A stretch of 64,000 bases of DNA from Agrypnia vestita (GCA_016648135.1 JADDOH010002330.1:242254-306253); one strand, 5' to 3'; positions 1 through 52,995 are shown, numbered from the stretch's first letter. Translations and numbers: made by a program. Notes: generated by a model not told the origin, from the letters alone.

Positions 1-40053
<40,053 letters not shown>

Positions 40054-40374
40054 CTGAAAACAATAGAAACAGGATACATCGCAACATTCCACGATCAATA
40101 TACTTTAAGTCATTTAAGCGTGCAGTCCAAAAAAATATATACTGGAAACGCACTATTATACTGACCTGATAGAGGAGATTAGGGAAAATTTTAAGTAAAA
40201 AGATACGAGACCTTCCATCGTCACGGGTGGAACATTTTTTTAGTAAATTGTCATATATGTTAAAATTTTACTACATATATGCAATTATTAATATTTATTT
40301 TTGGAGAAAGCAACTTATTCTATCTTCAATCAACAATTTAGCAACAGAACATAAACAAAATGGATGTCTTTTTA

Positions 40375-40743
40375 CTCCCTTTATACTAACTCGTGGCGTC
40401 TGCTTGCTTGACGAAAAAACTTTGGATCGATTTTTAACCCTTTTCCCGTGATCCAATCGAGCTGAAAATTTGCAAGCAGACTCGTGGCGACGATAAAGAA
40501 GATCTATCAAGTTTTCGTTAAAAAAAAATTAATAATTATAGTATAATTTTGGATTTTTAGAAATTTTTAATGGTTTTTTCATACAAATTACTCAGTTGTA
40601 TGAAAATATTTCGACGCATCTGGTAGACACTAAACCTGATTATAGTATAATTTTGGATTTTTGGAAATTTTTTATTACTCCCTTTCGTAGCGTCGCCTGA
40701 CCGAAGTGCCACACTAGTTTCCACTAGTAAACGAGAAAGGGAG
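40375..40743. mobile_element. CTCCCTTT...AAAGGGAG MITE, copy 1
   Basis: Starts CTCCCTTTATACTAACTCGT and ends GAGAAAGGGAG, each end next to TA. Contains GATCGATTTTTAACCCTTTT and CGTGATCCAATCGAGCTGAA. TA flanks suggest a Tc1/mariner-type MITE (inference). Other copies: 50761, 51121, 51795, 53080 and 62512. Confidence 0.7.
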
Positions 40744-41578
40744 TATAATAAAAACTTGGTTTTTATTTGTAAGATTTCATACTCTGTGGTACCAACTATA
40801 TTTGTTGAATTAATGAGCCCATTTAGCAAAACAACACAAAACTAAATTGCGAACTAAAGTTTGCATTATTTCTCCCTATAATCTGAAATGTTTCCAATAG
40901 TTTGTACCAGCTATGTAATTCATCTTGAAAACTACAATGAAATTTTTTAAATATCATCGTAATTTTTCTTGGAATCTAAAAATTATTATATTCGCAACAT
41001 AATACATATACAAAAAAATTATTTTACAGGAGAGCTACTTTAAGTTTGGCTTTACATACAAAAATGAGTGTTTTTGTCCGCTTTTACAAGTTTTTTATAA
41101 TTTTCATTTTTTATAATTCAAAGTAGAAGCATTTATTTATAATTTTGTATTTTCTATTTTGATCTTGAGAGCAGTATTTTTTATGCATTGGCACAGTAAA
41201 GTAAAAAATAATTATTGGTAAATGCCCGACTTTACATAGGGACCCTCGATATAATACGCAAAATAAAATTAAATACAGAAATTAAAAAGGCATTTAGTTA
41301 AGATCATTAAATGCACAAAAAAGAAAATATATCATCAGTAAAGACAGCATTGAGTTTTAATTTCTCCAGTAGAATTTTTGGTATGAACTGATTTCGTTAA
41401 CTATATTTTTCCAATCACAGGATGCGCCTTATTATTTAGAAAATCAACTTAAAATGAAAAATGCGACGAATGGTCCAAAGGTAAAAGAAATTTGGTAATA
41501 GGTTCCCGCAAAAAGAAACAATTTAAACTACCAAATACTCAGTTGGCTAAACTACTTTATGGCATCACTCTGATTTTC

Positions 41579-41907
41579 GGAATAATCCAAGACTATGGTC
41601 CCGTTGTACATACAATGAAAATAAGTATTTCACTATATAATTTAATGTCCTGTTAATTTAATCTAACTAAAATAATCGTAATCTAAATTAAACAAACCAA
41701 ACCTAATAACCTAACCTACCTCATATATTGCCTATGAAGTGTCAAAATATGCAGTGCATTTTTCGAAACTTTAAAATGTAATATCTTATTTAACACTTAC
41801 TTTTTAAATGTAAATTATCTTTCATTTTGTTATTAGCACATTCGATAATATAGTGAAATAATCATTTTCGTTGTATATGCAATGGGACCATTATCTTGGA
41901 TTTAGCC
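41579..41907. mobile_element. GGAATAATCC MITE (Merlin-like), copy 1
   Basis: Left GGAATAATCCAAGACTATGG, right (reverse complement) GGCTAAATCCAAGATAATGG. Interior includes CTAACTAAAATAATCGTAAT and TCATATATTGCCTATGAA. Non-coding. Confidence 0.7.
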
Positions 41908-43542
41908 GAAAACTCATTGACTCACTTGCGATGAATTTTTTTATAAAAATTGTCTAGTATATTTTTGAGGTGCATCTTGTGGTCCGGTGCAACATACAGT
42001 TCAAAAATATAGTACTTCAAAAATATCAACAGACTAAAGAACATGACTTATAACTTTACGTATATAGCTCTCTAGTATTGTGAAGAAATTAAGTATCTTA
42101 CCTCTATTCCAGTCACGGGTAGAATTAATTTTAACAAAATGTCTTTCACTAAACTTTTTTCATTATATTTGTTTATGATCGCAACAAGTCTTCACTATAA
42201 ACACACATTTCCACTTTTCCATGTTACAGCGCCGCTTCAGTCCTCGTGTTCACATTATAATCCCACTTTGAATCGAGGAGTTCATGTCATAATCTCCCTT
42301 TTTTCCGCATGTTCACATTATAACTTCACTCGTGCCCGCAAGGTTAACTAATAATTCCATTAAATTCTGCAAGTTGTCATTAAAATTAAAACAAATTAAA
42401 TCACAATCCAAAAGACAATACAATGCAACTGTAGTAGGTACTCCAATGTTCTATTTTCTTTCTCCTCATAAGGCACAAAAATCGGCACAATCGTAATAAT
42501 GAAGTGTCGTTAGTCGAAATTGACATTCGAGGTGCTCTGCTCCAATCGCTGGCCAGGATTTTAACTTACGAAAATCCGAACCAGCTGACAATTAGAACCA
42601 CGGAGTTCCGTTATCTTTTCTCTGTTGGAAGATTGAAATTTTTTCATGCGGTTCATAAAAATACGACGTATTCGAAGTTCAACATTTTAAGCCATTCGGA
42701 AATGAAGAAAAGAAGAATTCGGAAGACGTGTCGATCTGTTTCTGAATTCGACGAAGCCGTGAGAGTTAAAGATTGGTTAAAAAGAGAAGTTTGCCAGTGA
42801 CCACAGCAAAGTGCGGTGCACACTTGATTTACTATAAGCAGAGCTCTGCAAATTCCAGAACCAGTACGGACTCCGTAAGTACATTTTCAACTGTGTAAAT
42901 AGCTAGTTATTGTAGTAGATATATTTCGAGTGTCTAGACCATGCGCTTTATCGGCGGAGATTGAGGAAGAAAATCTTTCCTTACTCCGACAATTTGAAAT
43001 TCACAGTACAGCAGACATTTAAAAAAGTGTTCATTATAGTTTTCAGCTACCATGATCAATGTACAAACATAGCATAACATGTACTATATACATTTTATAC
43101 TGAATTCTTTCATACATAGACTACGGTGAAATGGAACTCGAGCAAATCTAGCTTCTCAACCTAACCGATTTGGACAAGGACGTAGGAAGAAGATGATAAG
43201 TTTTATAACAAAAGTACTGAAAAGTACCAAAAGAGGTAGAGGTAAAGAAGGAGAAGAGGTAAGGTAAAACAAGAGAAAAGAAAACTAAGAACCTGTTGCT
43301 TTGTTCATTGAACATTCAAATGTTCATTTAAATACTGGTGTAAGATAAATGAAAGTTCTATCAGATGTTTGTCAGGCCAGAGCTCTCTGTTCGGCATTAT
43401 CGGAGACGATGGTCCTTACAACAGATGTGTCTGGAAATAAGTATCATCGATATAATTGAATATCCTGATTACAAAATGAAAGAGAATTGACACTCAAATA
43501 AGTATTTAATAAAATATTACACTTAAAGGTTTTGAAAGTCGC
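41908..43542. other. Upstream/5'-intron stretch
   Basis: No recognisable gene. A 98-codon plus-strand frame at 42504-42800 has no family I recognise and is followed by a good donor consensus (GTAAGTA, about 42876), but no partner exon is evident. Confidence 0.3.
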
Positions 43543-43895
43543 AGAATAATCCAAGATGATGGTTCTGTTGTTCATACAATGATAATAAGTATTTCACTAT
43601 ATAATTTAACGTCCTGTTAATTTAATCTAACTAAAATAATCTCAATCTAAATTAAACAAACCAAACCTAATAACCTAACCTAACCAAACCTAATAACCTA
43701 ACCTAACCTCATATATTGCCTATGAAATGTCAAAATATGCAGTGCATTTTTCGGAACATTAAAGTGTAATATCTTATTTAATACTTACTATTTATACGTA
43801 AATTATCTTTCATATTGTTATTAGCACATTCAATAATATAGTGAAATACTCATTTTCGTTGTATATGCAATGGGACCATTATCTTGGATTTAGCC
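43543..43895. mobile_element. GGAATAATCC MITE (Merlin-like), copy 2
   Basis: Left AGAATAATCCAAGATGATGG, right (reverse complement) GGCTAAATCCAAGATAATGG. Flanked by AAAGTCGC (left) and AAAATCGC (right), a 7-of-8 match consistent with an aged 8-bp target duplication. The CCTAACCTAACC words inside are element sequence. Confidence 0.75.
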
Positions 43896-44099
43896 AAAAT
43901 CGCATCATACATTTTGCATATCAGTCACTTTAAGGACCATAGAAAAAGATATACCAAAGAAAAAGGGGAAACCGTAAAGGAAATTAAATATTGTTCAATA
44001 ATAATTTTGTCTTGTTCAAAATCAAGCCAAAATACAAAAAATTCTTACATTCAGTAGGTATTCATCATATTTCTACTATGGTTTGCGTAAACATTTGAT

Positions 44100-47000
44100 A
44101 TTGTCTATAAATAAAATACTCGTCATGTAAATCTTGTATGTAAATCTGTGATTTACACATTTTTCCTCAGATATTGCATATGAAATGTCAAAATATACAG
44201 TAAAACTATCGAAATATAATGTATAATATTTATTTTAATACTTATTTGAGCGTCAATTATGTTTAATTTTGTAATCTGGACATTCAATTATATCAAAGAT
44301 GCTTTCTCTCAGAAGGATCTGTTATAGGGACCTTCATCTTGGATTTAGCCAAATTGTTTTACAGATGTGATAATCAACAATTAATTGAGCAATATTTTGG
44401 TGACTAGAACTGAACTACTTCAGGGAAGTTTTCTTCACTCAATTTTGGGCAAAAAATATTCTTTAAGCTTTTGGGGAAATGTCGACACTTGCGGAGACAA
44501 GCGTCATCGAAGTTTGCATTTTTTTCCAATATTTCTGGCTTATCTTTTGGAAAACATTAGACTATCATGAAAGTAATTTGTATTGAATATTAAATAATTA
44601 TTCGCTTTGATAAAATGGTTGTAGAAATATAAAAAAATATTTTTTTATCAAGTTTTTGTCATTTGATTTGTATTAAATAAATATAATATAAATAAGTCAC
44701 TGCAGTTACAAAATTTTACAAAGTCAAGAAAAAAATGCAGACATTTCACCCAAAGTGTAAAGAATATTTTCTATTCAAAATTGACTAAAGTAGACTCTGA
44801 AGTCTTTTCTACTAGCTATGAGACTTGGTGAGCATATTGCACACTGGAATGTTGTTCTTTTGACCAAAGTGTATTTAATTAAACAATGGAAATGTTCACC
44901 TTATATATTGATTCAATATTTAGTTGATTATTTCTACATAAATGCTATTATATGTGTTTGAATTGTTCAGCGTATTTTGCATGTTTTTCCAAAACCAAAA
45001 ACATTGATTATTATTTTAAAAATCAGTGTTGTCAACACTGCACTATGTTGATGTTTATTTTTATAACATTTACTAGTATGTGTGTGTGTATGTTGGTATT
45101 TTTTATTTCAAATATTTATTAATGGCGGAATGTTATGTTTATTTGCAGAAATTTATTTCATTATTAAAAACATTGTACTTGAAAATATTACCTAGACCAA
45201 TTCAACCGTTCAAAACATTCATAATCATCTTAAAATAAACCTACAATTTGAATGATTTAGTTATTATTTTATCTTCATGTTACTTTTTAGATTTCTCAAA
45301 CATTCTCTCTTAGATTAATGATTCACCAGTTGGTAAGGCGATATAATAGACAAATGTATACACCTCTCAAAATGATAATTAATTTAATATCTATTAAAAA
45401 TTATACTAATCTTTCCTGGAGGCATATTTCGAGTTTTTCCAATATATGTCAAAAATGACGATGCTTCTGTGAGGCTAAAACTCGATGTGAGATGGCGTTA
45501 GTCAGCCTGCGCACCCGGAGTTCAAACGAGACTGTGCCCGCATCGCGTGAAGAAACATATTTGAATTTTGCCTCCGAATTACGAAAAGAAGAAAGAAAAC
45601 AATTGCTCTAGTTTTTCTTCTACTGGAATGTGCATTTTTTCGCATCAAATGAACAGATTGATTAGTAAATATTGTAATCCTATTTTTCCGTGATTTTCAC
45701 CAGTTTATATTCTTTCGCGTGTTATTTGTGACGTGGAAGAACTATCAAAGACTTCTCAAGATATCTGCAGAAAGAGGCGGCACGAAGCTCCTTGTGACCG
45801 GACAATTTCGACTGCCTTCAAAGTTGAAGAGGATAAGTAGTCTATCACAGGTCAGTGGTCATTTGTGGGCGTATTTGGTTTACTCATGTATGTTTTTCAG
45901 AGAGAGGAAACGTAATTCGACATTTTTTTGGCATGATTATCATATTGAGAGGTATTAATTGAATATTAAATTCACCAACCTATTTACACGCGGTCCACCT
46001 AAACATATCCATTGAAACACCAGTCTTCCTTCACTATTGTCTATATTTCATGCTCAGATCTTGCAAACAACAAATGTATAATTATTGTTTGGTGAGATAT
46101 TTAATAGAAAGGTTTCCATTATACTGATGAGATCCCGCAGCGGGTTATCACCGCCAAATGAATTTATTGATAGTCTACGCTTCTTTGCGCAAATTTAATC
46201 CTGACCTCGAGTTATTTATTTATGTAACAACATCACTCACTACAATTCACTTTCACTGTTGAAGGTTTCAATTCGACAATTGCGCATCAATACCCAAAAT
46301 CCTAAATCCATATTGATTGATAAAATGTGTCGCTCAGTGGGTTTCACATAATTTTTTACACCAAGGTCGAAAAGACGAGCGACATGTACAGTAAATACAA
46401 CTGTTTCAAAATATGATGACATTTTTAAATATCAAATAATTGAGTTATTGTTGAATGATTGGCACATTGAGCATCAGAAAATGAATGAATTTGCACATTT
46501 TTAGCTTGCACTATGAAACATGATTTAATGATTATTAATTAATGCATAAAACAATGCGGAAAAGGCTGCAGCGGAATCTTTGGGTTATCCAAGATGATGA
46601 TGGCATTTATAATAACAGATCCGTCTAAGAGTAAGTATCCTCGATATAGTTTGAATGTCCTGATTTCAAAATAATACAAAATTGACACACAAATAAGTAT
46701 TAAAGAAAATATTACACTTAAAAGTTTCGAAAATTGCGGCATATAAGTCCCTTCAAGGACCATAGAAAAAAGATATAGGTACTAAAGACAAAATGCAAAC
46801 CACAATGAATAAAAAATATTATTCAATAATAATTTTATTATTTGTGGTAACATCAAACATTCATGCAAACCGTAGAAAACAGAAATTATTATAGTTATGA
46901 ATTAATCAATCCGCTTAAGAAATGTTTTACAAAAAATCATTGAACAAAATACAAAAATCTCCTATGTTCAGTATTTATCATATTTCTACTGTCTATGATT

Positions 47001-47280
47001 TGCGTAAACATACTGTCCACAAATAAAATTCTAACATAAATCTTTACACAGTTTACATAATAAAATAATTTACACTTCGTCCACAGATATTGCTTATCAT
47101 ATGTCGAAATGTATGATACAGTTTTGAAAACTTAAAGTGTAATATTTTCTTTAATACTTATTTGCGCGTCAATTCTGTTTAATTTTGAAATCAGGACACT
47201 CGACCATACCGAGGATGCTAACGCTCAGAAAGATCTGTTCCATCATCATCTTGGCCAATCCAATCTTTGGAGTTTTGAAA
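44100..47280. repeat. Diverged relatives of the GGAATAATCC family and unannotated AT-rich DNA
   Basis: GGATTTAGCCAAATTG at about 44340, ATCCAAGATGATGATGGC at about 46586 and CATCATCATCTTGGCCAATC near 47240, together with TTTTAATACTTATTTG and GACATTCAATTATA-type interior words, mark decayed copies. 44600-46500 otherwise shows no gene. Confidence 0.45.
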
Positions 47281-47347
47281 CAGGATAGGGTGGGAAAAGG
47301 AGAGTAGGCAGAGAAACATACGTTGGGGCTTTGAACACCTGCGGTAC

Positions 47348-48715
47348 CTGATTACCAGTGGCGTGCAGTGGGTATAAACTTAGGTTATGCTGTAACCGAC
47401 TATATACCTATATTGAAAATATATATATACGCATATACTTATAAGGGTATATACATTTTTAAAATTTTTTAACTATATATAATGAACTATTTTGAGTAGC
47501 TTCAATCCACAAAAATAACTGCACTATAAAAGAAGTATTGTAAACAATATTTCCTAAATAAATAAATATTTTATATAGGTATAGCTAATACGGCGAAAAA
47601 TTTCAATATATTTCGAAGACGATTTATATATAATTAAATCGGGAACAATACTAATTTCAGATATAGGTTTCTTTTCACATAAATAAATCAAACATTTTAT
47701 GATATCATTATGATATGACAGGTGACAGATGATATTTGTCATATTCATATTTACATTTACCATAGAAAAGACATAAAATTTACACCGAAAGGCTAAATCC
47801 AAGTTCATGGTCCCATCGCATATATAATAAAAATTAGTATTACACTATATTATTGAACGTGTTAATAACAGATTGAAAGATAATTTATGGTTAAATAATT
47901 AGTATTAAATAAGATATTACATTTTAAAGTTTCGAAAAATGTACTGTATATTTTGACATTTCACAGGCAATGTCTGAGAAAAAATCTGTAAATCATAGAC
48001 AATGTATAAATTTACATGCCAAATTTATATTTATAGACGAAAGAAATATGATGAATAGATTTTTTTTTATATATACCCTTTTCCTTGGTTCTTAAAGTAC
48101 TTGGTACTGACATTCAAAATGTATGGTAAAATTTTCGAAACTTTAATGTGTGATATCTTATTTAATACTTATTATTTAAGCGTTAATTATCTTTTATTTT
48201 GTAATCAGGACATTCAATTATACAGTGAAATACTCATTTTCATTGTATATACAGTGGGACCATGATCTTGGATTATGCCCACCGAAAGTTTTGGGTGGAA
48301 TTCGTAAAAAATAACATTTCTGCACGACGTGCGCCTGGCATAGGACCTTTCGAAGAAGGACGCCGTCACACACACAAAAATACACAGTTTTTTTCTCGAC
48401 TTAACCACATCTGTGGAACAAATTGGTCGACGAAACAAATGAAGAATTGACATGAAGTTAAGCACGGAAAATTCGGAAATAAAACTTCTAGCCGTAGGAC
48501 GAATTACGGCTAGAATTTTAAATCGAAAAAAACAGATACGTCACGTTAAATGGAAACGTCAGAAATAAAACTTCTAGCCGTAGGACGAATTACAGCTAGA
48601 ATTTTAAATCAACTTTTTCTTAAGATAAGGATTATTTAATTAATATTTGTTTCTCAGAATCTTTACTAATGCGCAGCTTTTTTGCTTGTACGTGCTGCAC
48701 GCCACTGCTGATTAC
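47348..48715. mobile_element. hAT-type element with perfect 8-bp duplication CTGATTAC
   Basis: Element 47356-48707 (1352 bp). Left end CAGTGGCGTGCAGTGGG, right end (reverse complement) CAGTGGCGTGCAGCACG. CTGATTAC lies immediately outside both ends (47348-47355, 48708-48715). No transposase frame. Interior carries a diverged GGAATAATCC-family copy (about 47780-48290) and the repeat at 48474. Confidence 0.88.
48474..48617. repeat. Duplicated hairpin repeat
   Basis: GAAATAAAACTTCTAGCCGT, AGGACGAATTACGGCTAGAA and TTTTAAATC occur twice in direct order about 88 bp apart; each unit is itself a hairpin (CTAGCCGTAG/TACGGCTAG). Inside the hAT-type element. Confidence 0.75.
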
Positions 48716-50376
48716 AGGAACATGCGTCAGGCAGAAAGAAATTTAGTTTATCCATTTTGAGAATACAGAAGTGAGGCATATCTCATCTCGCAATGGACTA
48801 AATGATCCAAGGTGAACGCAAGGCTCAGTTCGTCATCTTTCTTATCACTGATACAAGTTTGTGTAACGTATCTCAATGGCACGTGTGTGTGTACGCGAGC
48901 ACCTACGCAGGGTGCGTGAGTATGGGGCTGCAGCAGGGGCAGACACAACGACGCGCTTCCAGATTGAGAGATTGACTCGTAAGGACAGACTGCCGCACAA
49001 GAACCAATTAACATATTATAATATTATTGAAACGTATTGAATAAACTTGTGAAGTAACAACGATGGTTCATCGAGAATACCGGAACCTCATAGAAAGTAA
49101 AAACGTTTGTACGAGTGATGTCGCCCTCAACTTTCTAAAGAGACAACCTTAGACAGATGGCGAGGATATTTTTACAGAAAAATCTGCAATCTTCTGCAGA
49201 TGAACTTTCCGATATTATTTCAAGTGTAAATTCATCATACGATAACGAAAACAAATTAAAAATTTTGTTACTGATCTAAGATTTCCAATTAAGATTCGAC
49301 ATTCCCGCAGACGCAACGACATTCCCGCAGACGCAACGACATTCCCACAGACGCAACGACAGCCTTCACCTGGCCAATAACTAACAAGTATAGAGATGTG
49401 ACATTCACATAGCTGTAAATTTCTTTGTACTAAGGTAGACATTATATTACCAAATTATTTTAATGATAATCCATATGAATGGAGAGATAAAATATTTCAG
49501 ATTAAACTTTCAGATAGTGAAAATAATAATAATACGGTGCTGCTTACTTTCAGCGGCGGCCTGGTACGATTCAGGCATGATATATGTTAAACTTTTGCAT
49601 GAATTTGAACTTGGGTATTACGCATCTCAAAGGAACCACTTCTGAACAACAGCGTGGAGTTGGTTCAAAAGGTTTAAGAATAGAGACGTAAGTCTTAGAA
49701 TATGAAGAGGATCGAGGACGTCATGCTGCTGTTGAAACGACAGACCACCAAAATATATAGACATGAACTAACGTAAATTTCTTGGTACACATTTCCACAG
49801 CTGGTTCCAGTAGTGGGACCAGAGCACATATTTGGCTTATTTAAAAAAAATTACTATAGGTCGACCACAATCAAAAGACCATTCCCTAGCTTTGTCCGGT
49901 AAGAAGAAAGCGGGGGAAAGTTGCCTGGCAAGCCCGTATTACAAGCCTCAATATGATATTCCAAAGGTATAATATCATAATAAATAAGTCGCGCTTCATT
50001 CCAAAATCAGCACTTCACTACAAAAAGACCTTTTTGCAGTGAAGTGTTGATTTGGAATGAAATTTATAAAAATTCAAAATGTCTATTGCAAATACACTTT
50101 CATTACCAGGGGATTGAATTATTATACAAGCATAAAAACTTTAACTGCTGTGTCATAAATACACGCGAGGGAGGACATTCTTCCGCTGTGACCCGATCCC
50201 CTCGCCTAAAGAAGACACTTAGTTCATTTCTGTACAATTTCATACTCTGGTAGCAGAAACTGACAAATTGTAAATGTGAATGAAGAAAAAGCCTCATAGC
50301 AACTTTCATCTTGTCAAACAGAACTCAAAATCATTTATGGCAGAAATTTTTTTTTTAAAAAAGCAGCAGAAAATTC
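48716..50376. other. Upstream/5'-intron stretch
   Basis: No gene recognised. Contains the 20-bp tandem repeat at 49301 and CACTTCACTGCAAAAAGG-type inverted words near 50010-50045. Confidence 0.35.
49301..49360. repeat. Tandem repeat, 3 x 20 bp
   Basis: Unit ATTCCCGCAGACGCAACGAC three times, the last with one change (CCCACAG). Confidence 0.9.
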
Positions 50377-50737
50377 GGAATAATCCAAGACTATGGTCCC
50401 GTTGTTCATACAATGAAAATAAATATTTCAATATATAATTTAATGTCCTGTTTATTTAATCTAACTAAAATAATCGTAATCTAAATTAAACAAACCAAAC
50501 CTAATAACCTAACCTAAACAAACCTAATAACCTAATCTAACCTCATATATTGCCTATGAAATGTCAAAATATGCAGTGCATTTTTCGAAATTTTAAAATT
50601 TAATATCTTATTTAATACTTACTTTTTAAAGGTAAATTATCTTTCATTTTGTTATTAGCACATTCAATAATATAGTGAAATAATCATTTTCGTTGTATAT
50701 CCAATGGGATCATTATCTTGGATTTAGCCGAAAATTC
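50369..50737. mobile_element. GGAATAATCC MITE (Merlin-like), copy 3, with 8-bp duplication GAAAATTC
   Basis: Element 50377-50729: left GGAATAATCCAAGACTATGG, right (reverse complement) GGCTAAATCCAAGATAATGA. GAAAATTC is found exactly at 50369-50376 and 50730-50737. GG-starting ends and 8-bp duplication fit Merlin best; hAT and P ends differ (family knowledge, inference). Confidence 0.82.
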
Positions 50738-50760
50738 TTTTAAAACATTCTTAATTTTTA

Positions 50761-51245
50761 CTCCCTTTCTTTTAACTCGTGACGTCTGCTGGTCTTCTTG
50801 TCTGACGAAAAAACTTTGGATCGATTTTTAACCCTTTTCCCGTGATCCAATCGAGCTGAAACTTTGCAAGCAGACTCAAGAAGATCTATCAAGTTTTCGT
50901 TAAAAAAATTAACAATTATAGTATAATTTTGGATTTTTCAAATTTTTAATGGTTTTTTCATAGAACTAAGTTGTATGAAAATACTCCGACGCATCTGGTA
51001 GACACGAAACCCGAAAATGAGAAAGGGAGTATTGTAAAAACTTGGTTTTTATGGGTTAGTTTTAACTCTATAATCTTGGAATTCACTGGCAAAAAAACCA
51101 ACCCACAAAAACAAAGTTTTTACAATACTTCCTTTCTCATTTTCGGGTTTCGGTCTACCAGATGCGTCAGAGTATTTTCATACAACTTATTCAGTTGTAT
51201 GAAAAAACCATTAAAAATTTGAAAAATCTAAAATTATACTATAAC
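50761..51245. mobile_element. CTCCCTTT MITE copies 2 and 3 (opposed)
   Basis: 50761-51029 starts CTCCCTTTCTTTTAACTCGT and ends GAGAAAGGGAG. At about 51121 an inverted partial copy begins (TTCCTTTCTCATTTTCGGGT...), running to TATAGT at 51243. Confidence 0.65.
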
Positions 51246-51790
51246 TAGTTGTTCGTACCCGGCGTTGCACGGGTTAAGGATTAAGTTGAAAATAAATTTG
51301 TGGGGGGAAACAAAGATTTGATTAACGGTATAATTTTGAGTGCGATCGATCGAACGGTACGGATTTGCATCGAAAATATGTCATGGGAAGGGGAAGGGGT
51401 ATAAGATTAGGGGGGAATTTTCATTTATATTTTTAATTAAATTTATTTGGTAAATGTACAAACTTAAGAGTGGCAGTTTTCAATATAATATAATTAATAC
51501 ACATTTATATCACACGCTTACCCACTTTTAAATGAGAATTTATTCTCGTGTTTATCATATCGCCTATGTTACCCGCCGAGTTCTAAATAATAAGTTTCCA
51601 AATTTTGAGTCAAACGGTACAGATTTGCATCGAAAATATGTCAGGGGGAGGGGAAGGGGTATGAGAATAGGGGGGAAATGTTGTCTATGTTACCCGCCAG
51701 GTCCCAAAGCATAAGTATGCAAAATTTGAATCGAATCGGACAAACGGTATGGATTTATATAGAGAACAGACAGACATTGAGTTTTATAGG
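51246..51790. repeat. Unclassified dispersed repeat with GGCGTTGCACGGG head
   Basis: Begins TTCGTACCCGGCGTTGCACG, ends near ACAGACAGACATTGAGTTTT. Inside, TTTGCATCGAAAATATGTCA with the following GGGAGGGGAAGGGGTATxAGA occurs twice (about 51365 and 51623), suggesting an internal duplication. Resembles non-coding 3' regions of arthropod repeats, but I cannot name the class. Confidence 0.5.
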
Positions 51791-51794
51791 TATA

Positions 51795-51965
51795 GATTAT
51801 TATTAATTTTTTTTAACGAAAATTTGATAGATCTTGATCGTCGCCACGAGTCTGCTTGCAAAATTTCAGCTCGATTGGATCACGAGAAAAGGGTTAAAAA
51901 TCGATCCAAAGGTTTTTCGTCAGACAAGCAAGCAATCAGACGCCACGAGTTAAAAGAAACGGCGT
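51795..51965. mobile_element. CTCCCTTT MITE, partial inverted copy 4
   Basis: Contains CGCCACGAGTCTGCTTGCAA, TCGATTGGATCACGAGAAAA and GGGTTAAAAATCGATCCAAA, the inverse of the corresponding part of 40375-40743. Ends CGCCACGAGTTAAAAGAAA. Confidence 0.65.
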
Positions 51966-52229
51966 GTCAAATAGCAATTAATAAATTAATATTTTTCTTT
52001 ACATAACCGTGACGAGGAATACGCGAATAACTAAAATTGATAAACTTGGACATGAACATTTTATGAGCAAACATTGCAAAGTGATGGTATGTATGACAAA
52101 CAAGCAATACTGATTCAATGGAAGTGATGTCATACTGAGAATGCCTGTTGATTTATACACCAAATTAAATCAAATACTCAACTCACTCTGAAAGTAATGC
52201 CACACATATTTTCTCAGCATAGTGTTATA

Positions 52230-52325
52230 TTTTTTTCGTCGGCCAGAAAGGTCGAAAAAACACGGCATTGTACCCCAGAAGACACAAACCAGAAGATTCT
52301 GAGTGGCCGTGAAAACCTATCAACA
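52230..52325 (+). mobile_element. Penelope-like 3' tail, second copy
   Basis: TCGTCGGCCAGAAAGGTCG, ACACGGCATTGTACCCCAG and GAGTGGCCGTGAAAACCTA match the tail at 16590-16690. No coding part attached. Confidence 0.7.
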
Positions 52326-52470
52326 TTCTTATGGTATTACATATTTAAAAAGGCCAAAATATGATAAGACAATTTTTTTTTTAAGAATTGCAAATATCGA
52401 TATTGATTTTGTGAGTGAAGTGACATTTACATTTGATAGATTTTTCTTTAAAATGAGTACTAAAATATAG

Positions 52471-52995
52471 TGTCTCAAGGCTAGTAGCGAAAACTTTACA
52501 GGTGGGTACCTGCCTTGACAGTGAGTCAAAAATGTTCGGGAACCATGATCTGATATAAAATAGTTATGGAGCAAATAAAAATGCAATATCAAAGTTTCCA
52601 TTTTTTTTTTAAATATTTCTGACATATTTTTTGTGAAAAATTGAACTATCATTACAGTAACTTATAGTGATTACGAAAAATTCATTTGTTTCAATACAAC
52701 TCAAATAAAATGAAAAAAAAACTTGTCAAAAAAATTATATTTTCAATTTTTGCAAAGTGTTTATCATTTTATTTGACTCGTATCAAAGCGAGTGAATTGT
52801 TCATAATCGATATAAGTTACTGTGACGATAGTTCAACTTTTTGCAAAAGATAAGTCAGAAATATTGGGGAAAAATGCAAACTTTGATATTGCATATCTCC
52901 ATAACTCTTGAATTAGGTCATGGTTGCTTGAACTTTTTGATTCATTATCAAGGCAAGAATCTACCTGTATTGTTTTGGCTACTAGCTATGAGACA
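52471..52995. mobile_element. Foldback element, copy 2 (fuller)
   Basis: Ends TGTCTCAAGGCTAGTAGC and (reverse complement) TGTCTCATAGCTAGTAGC. Then CCTGCCTTGA, AACCATGA, GTTATGGAG, a central AGTTACTGTxAYGATAGTTCAA palindrome and the inverse order. Same family as 16698-17115, and likewise directly downstream of a Penelope-like tail. Confidence 0.75.

Noticed and set aside
42504..42800. 98-codon plus-strand frame with a good donor site downstream
   Set aside because: No family recognised, ordinary composition and no partner exon; chance frame length is plausible here.
43660..43710. CCTAACCTAACC words resembling insect telomere repeat (TTAGG)n
   Set aside because: Only about two repeats, and the same words occur in each copy of the dispersed MITE (41.7 and 50.5 kb).
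45719..45958. 79-codon plus-strand frame
   Set aside because: No recognisable motif, no supporting context, AT-rich background.
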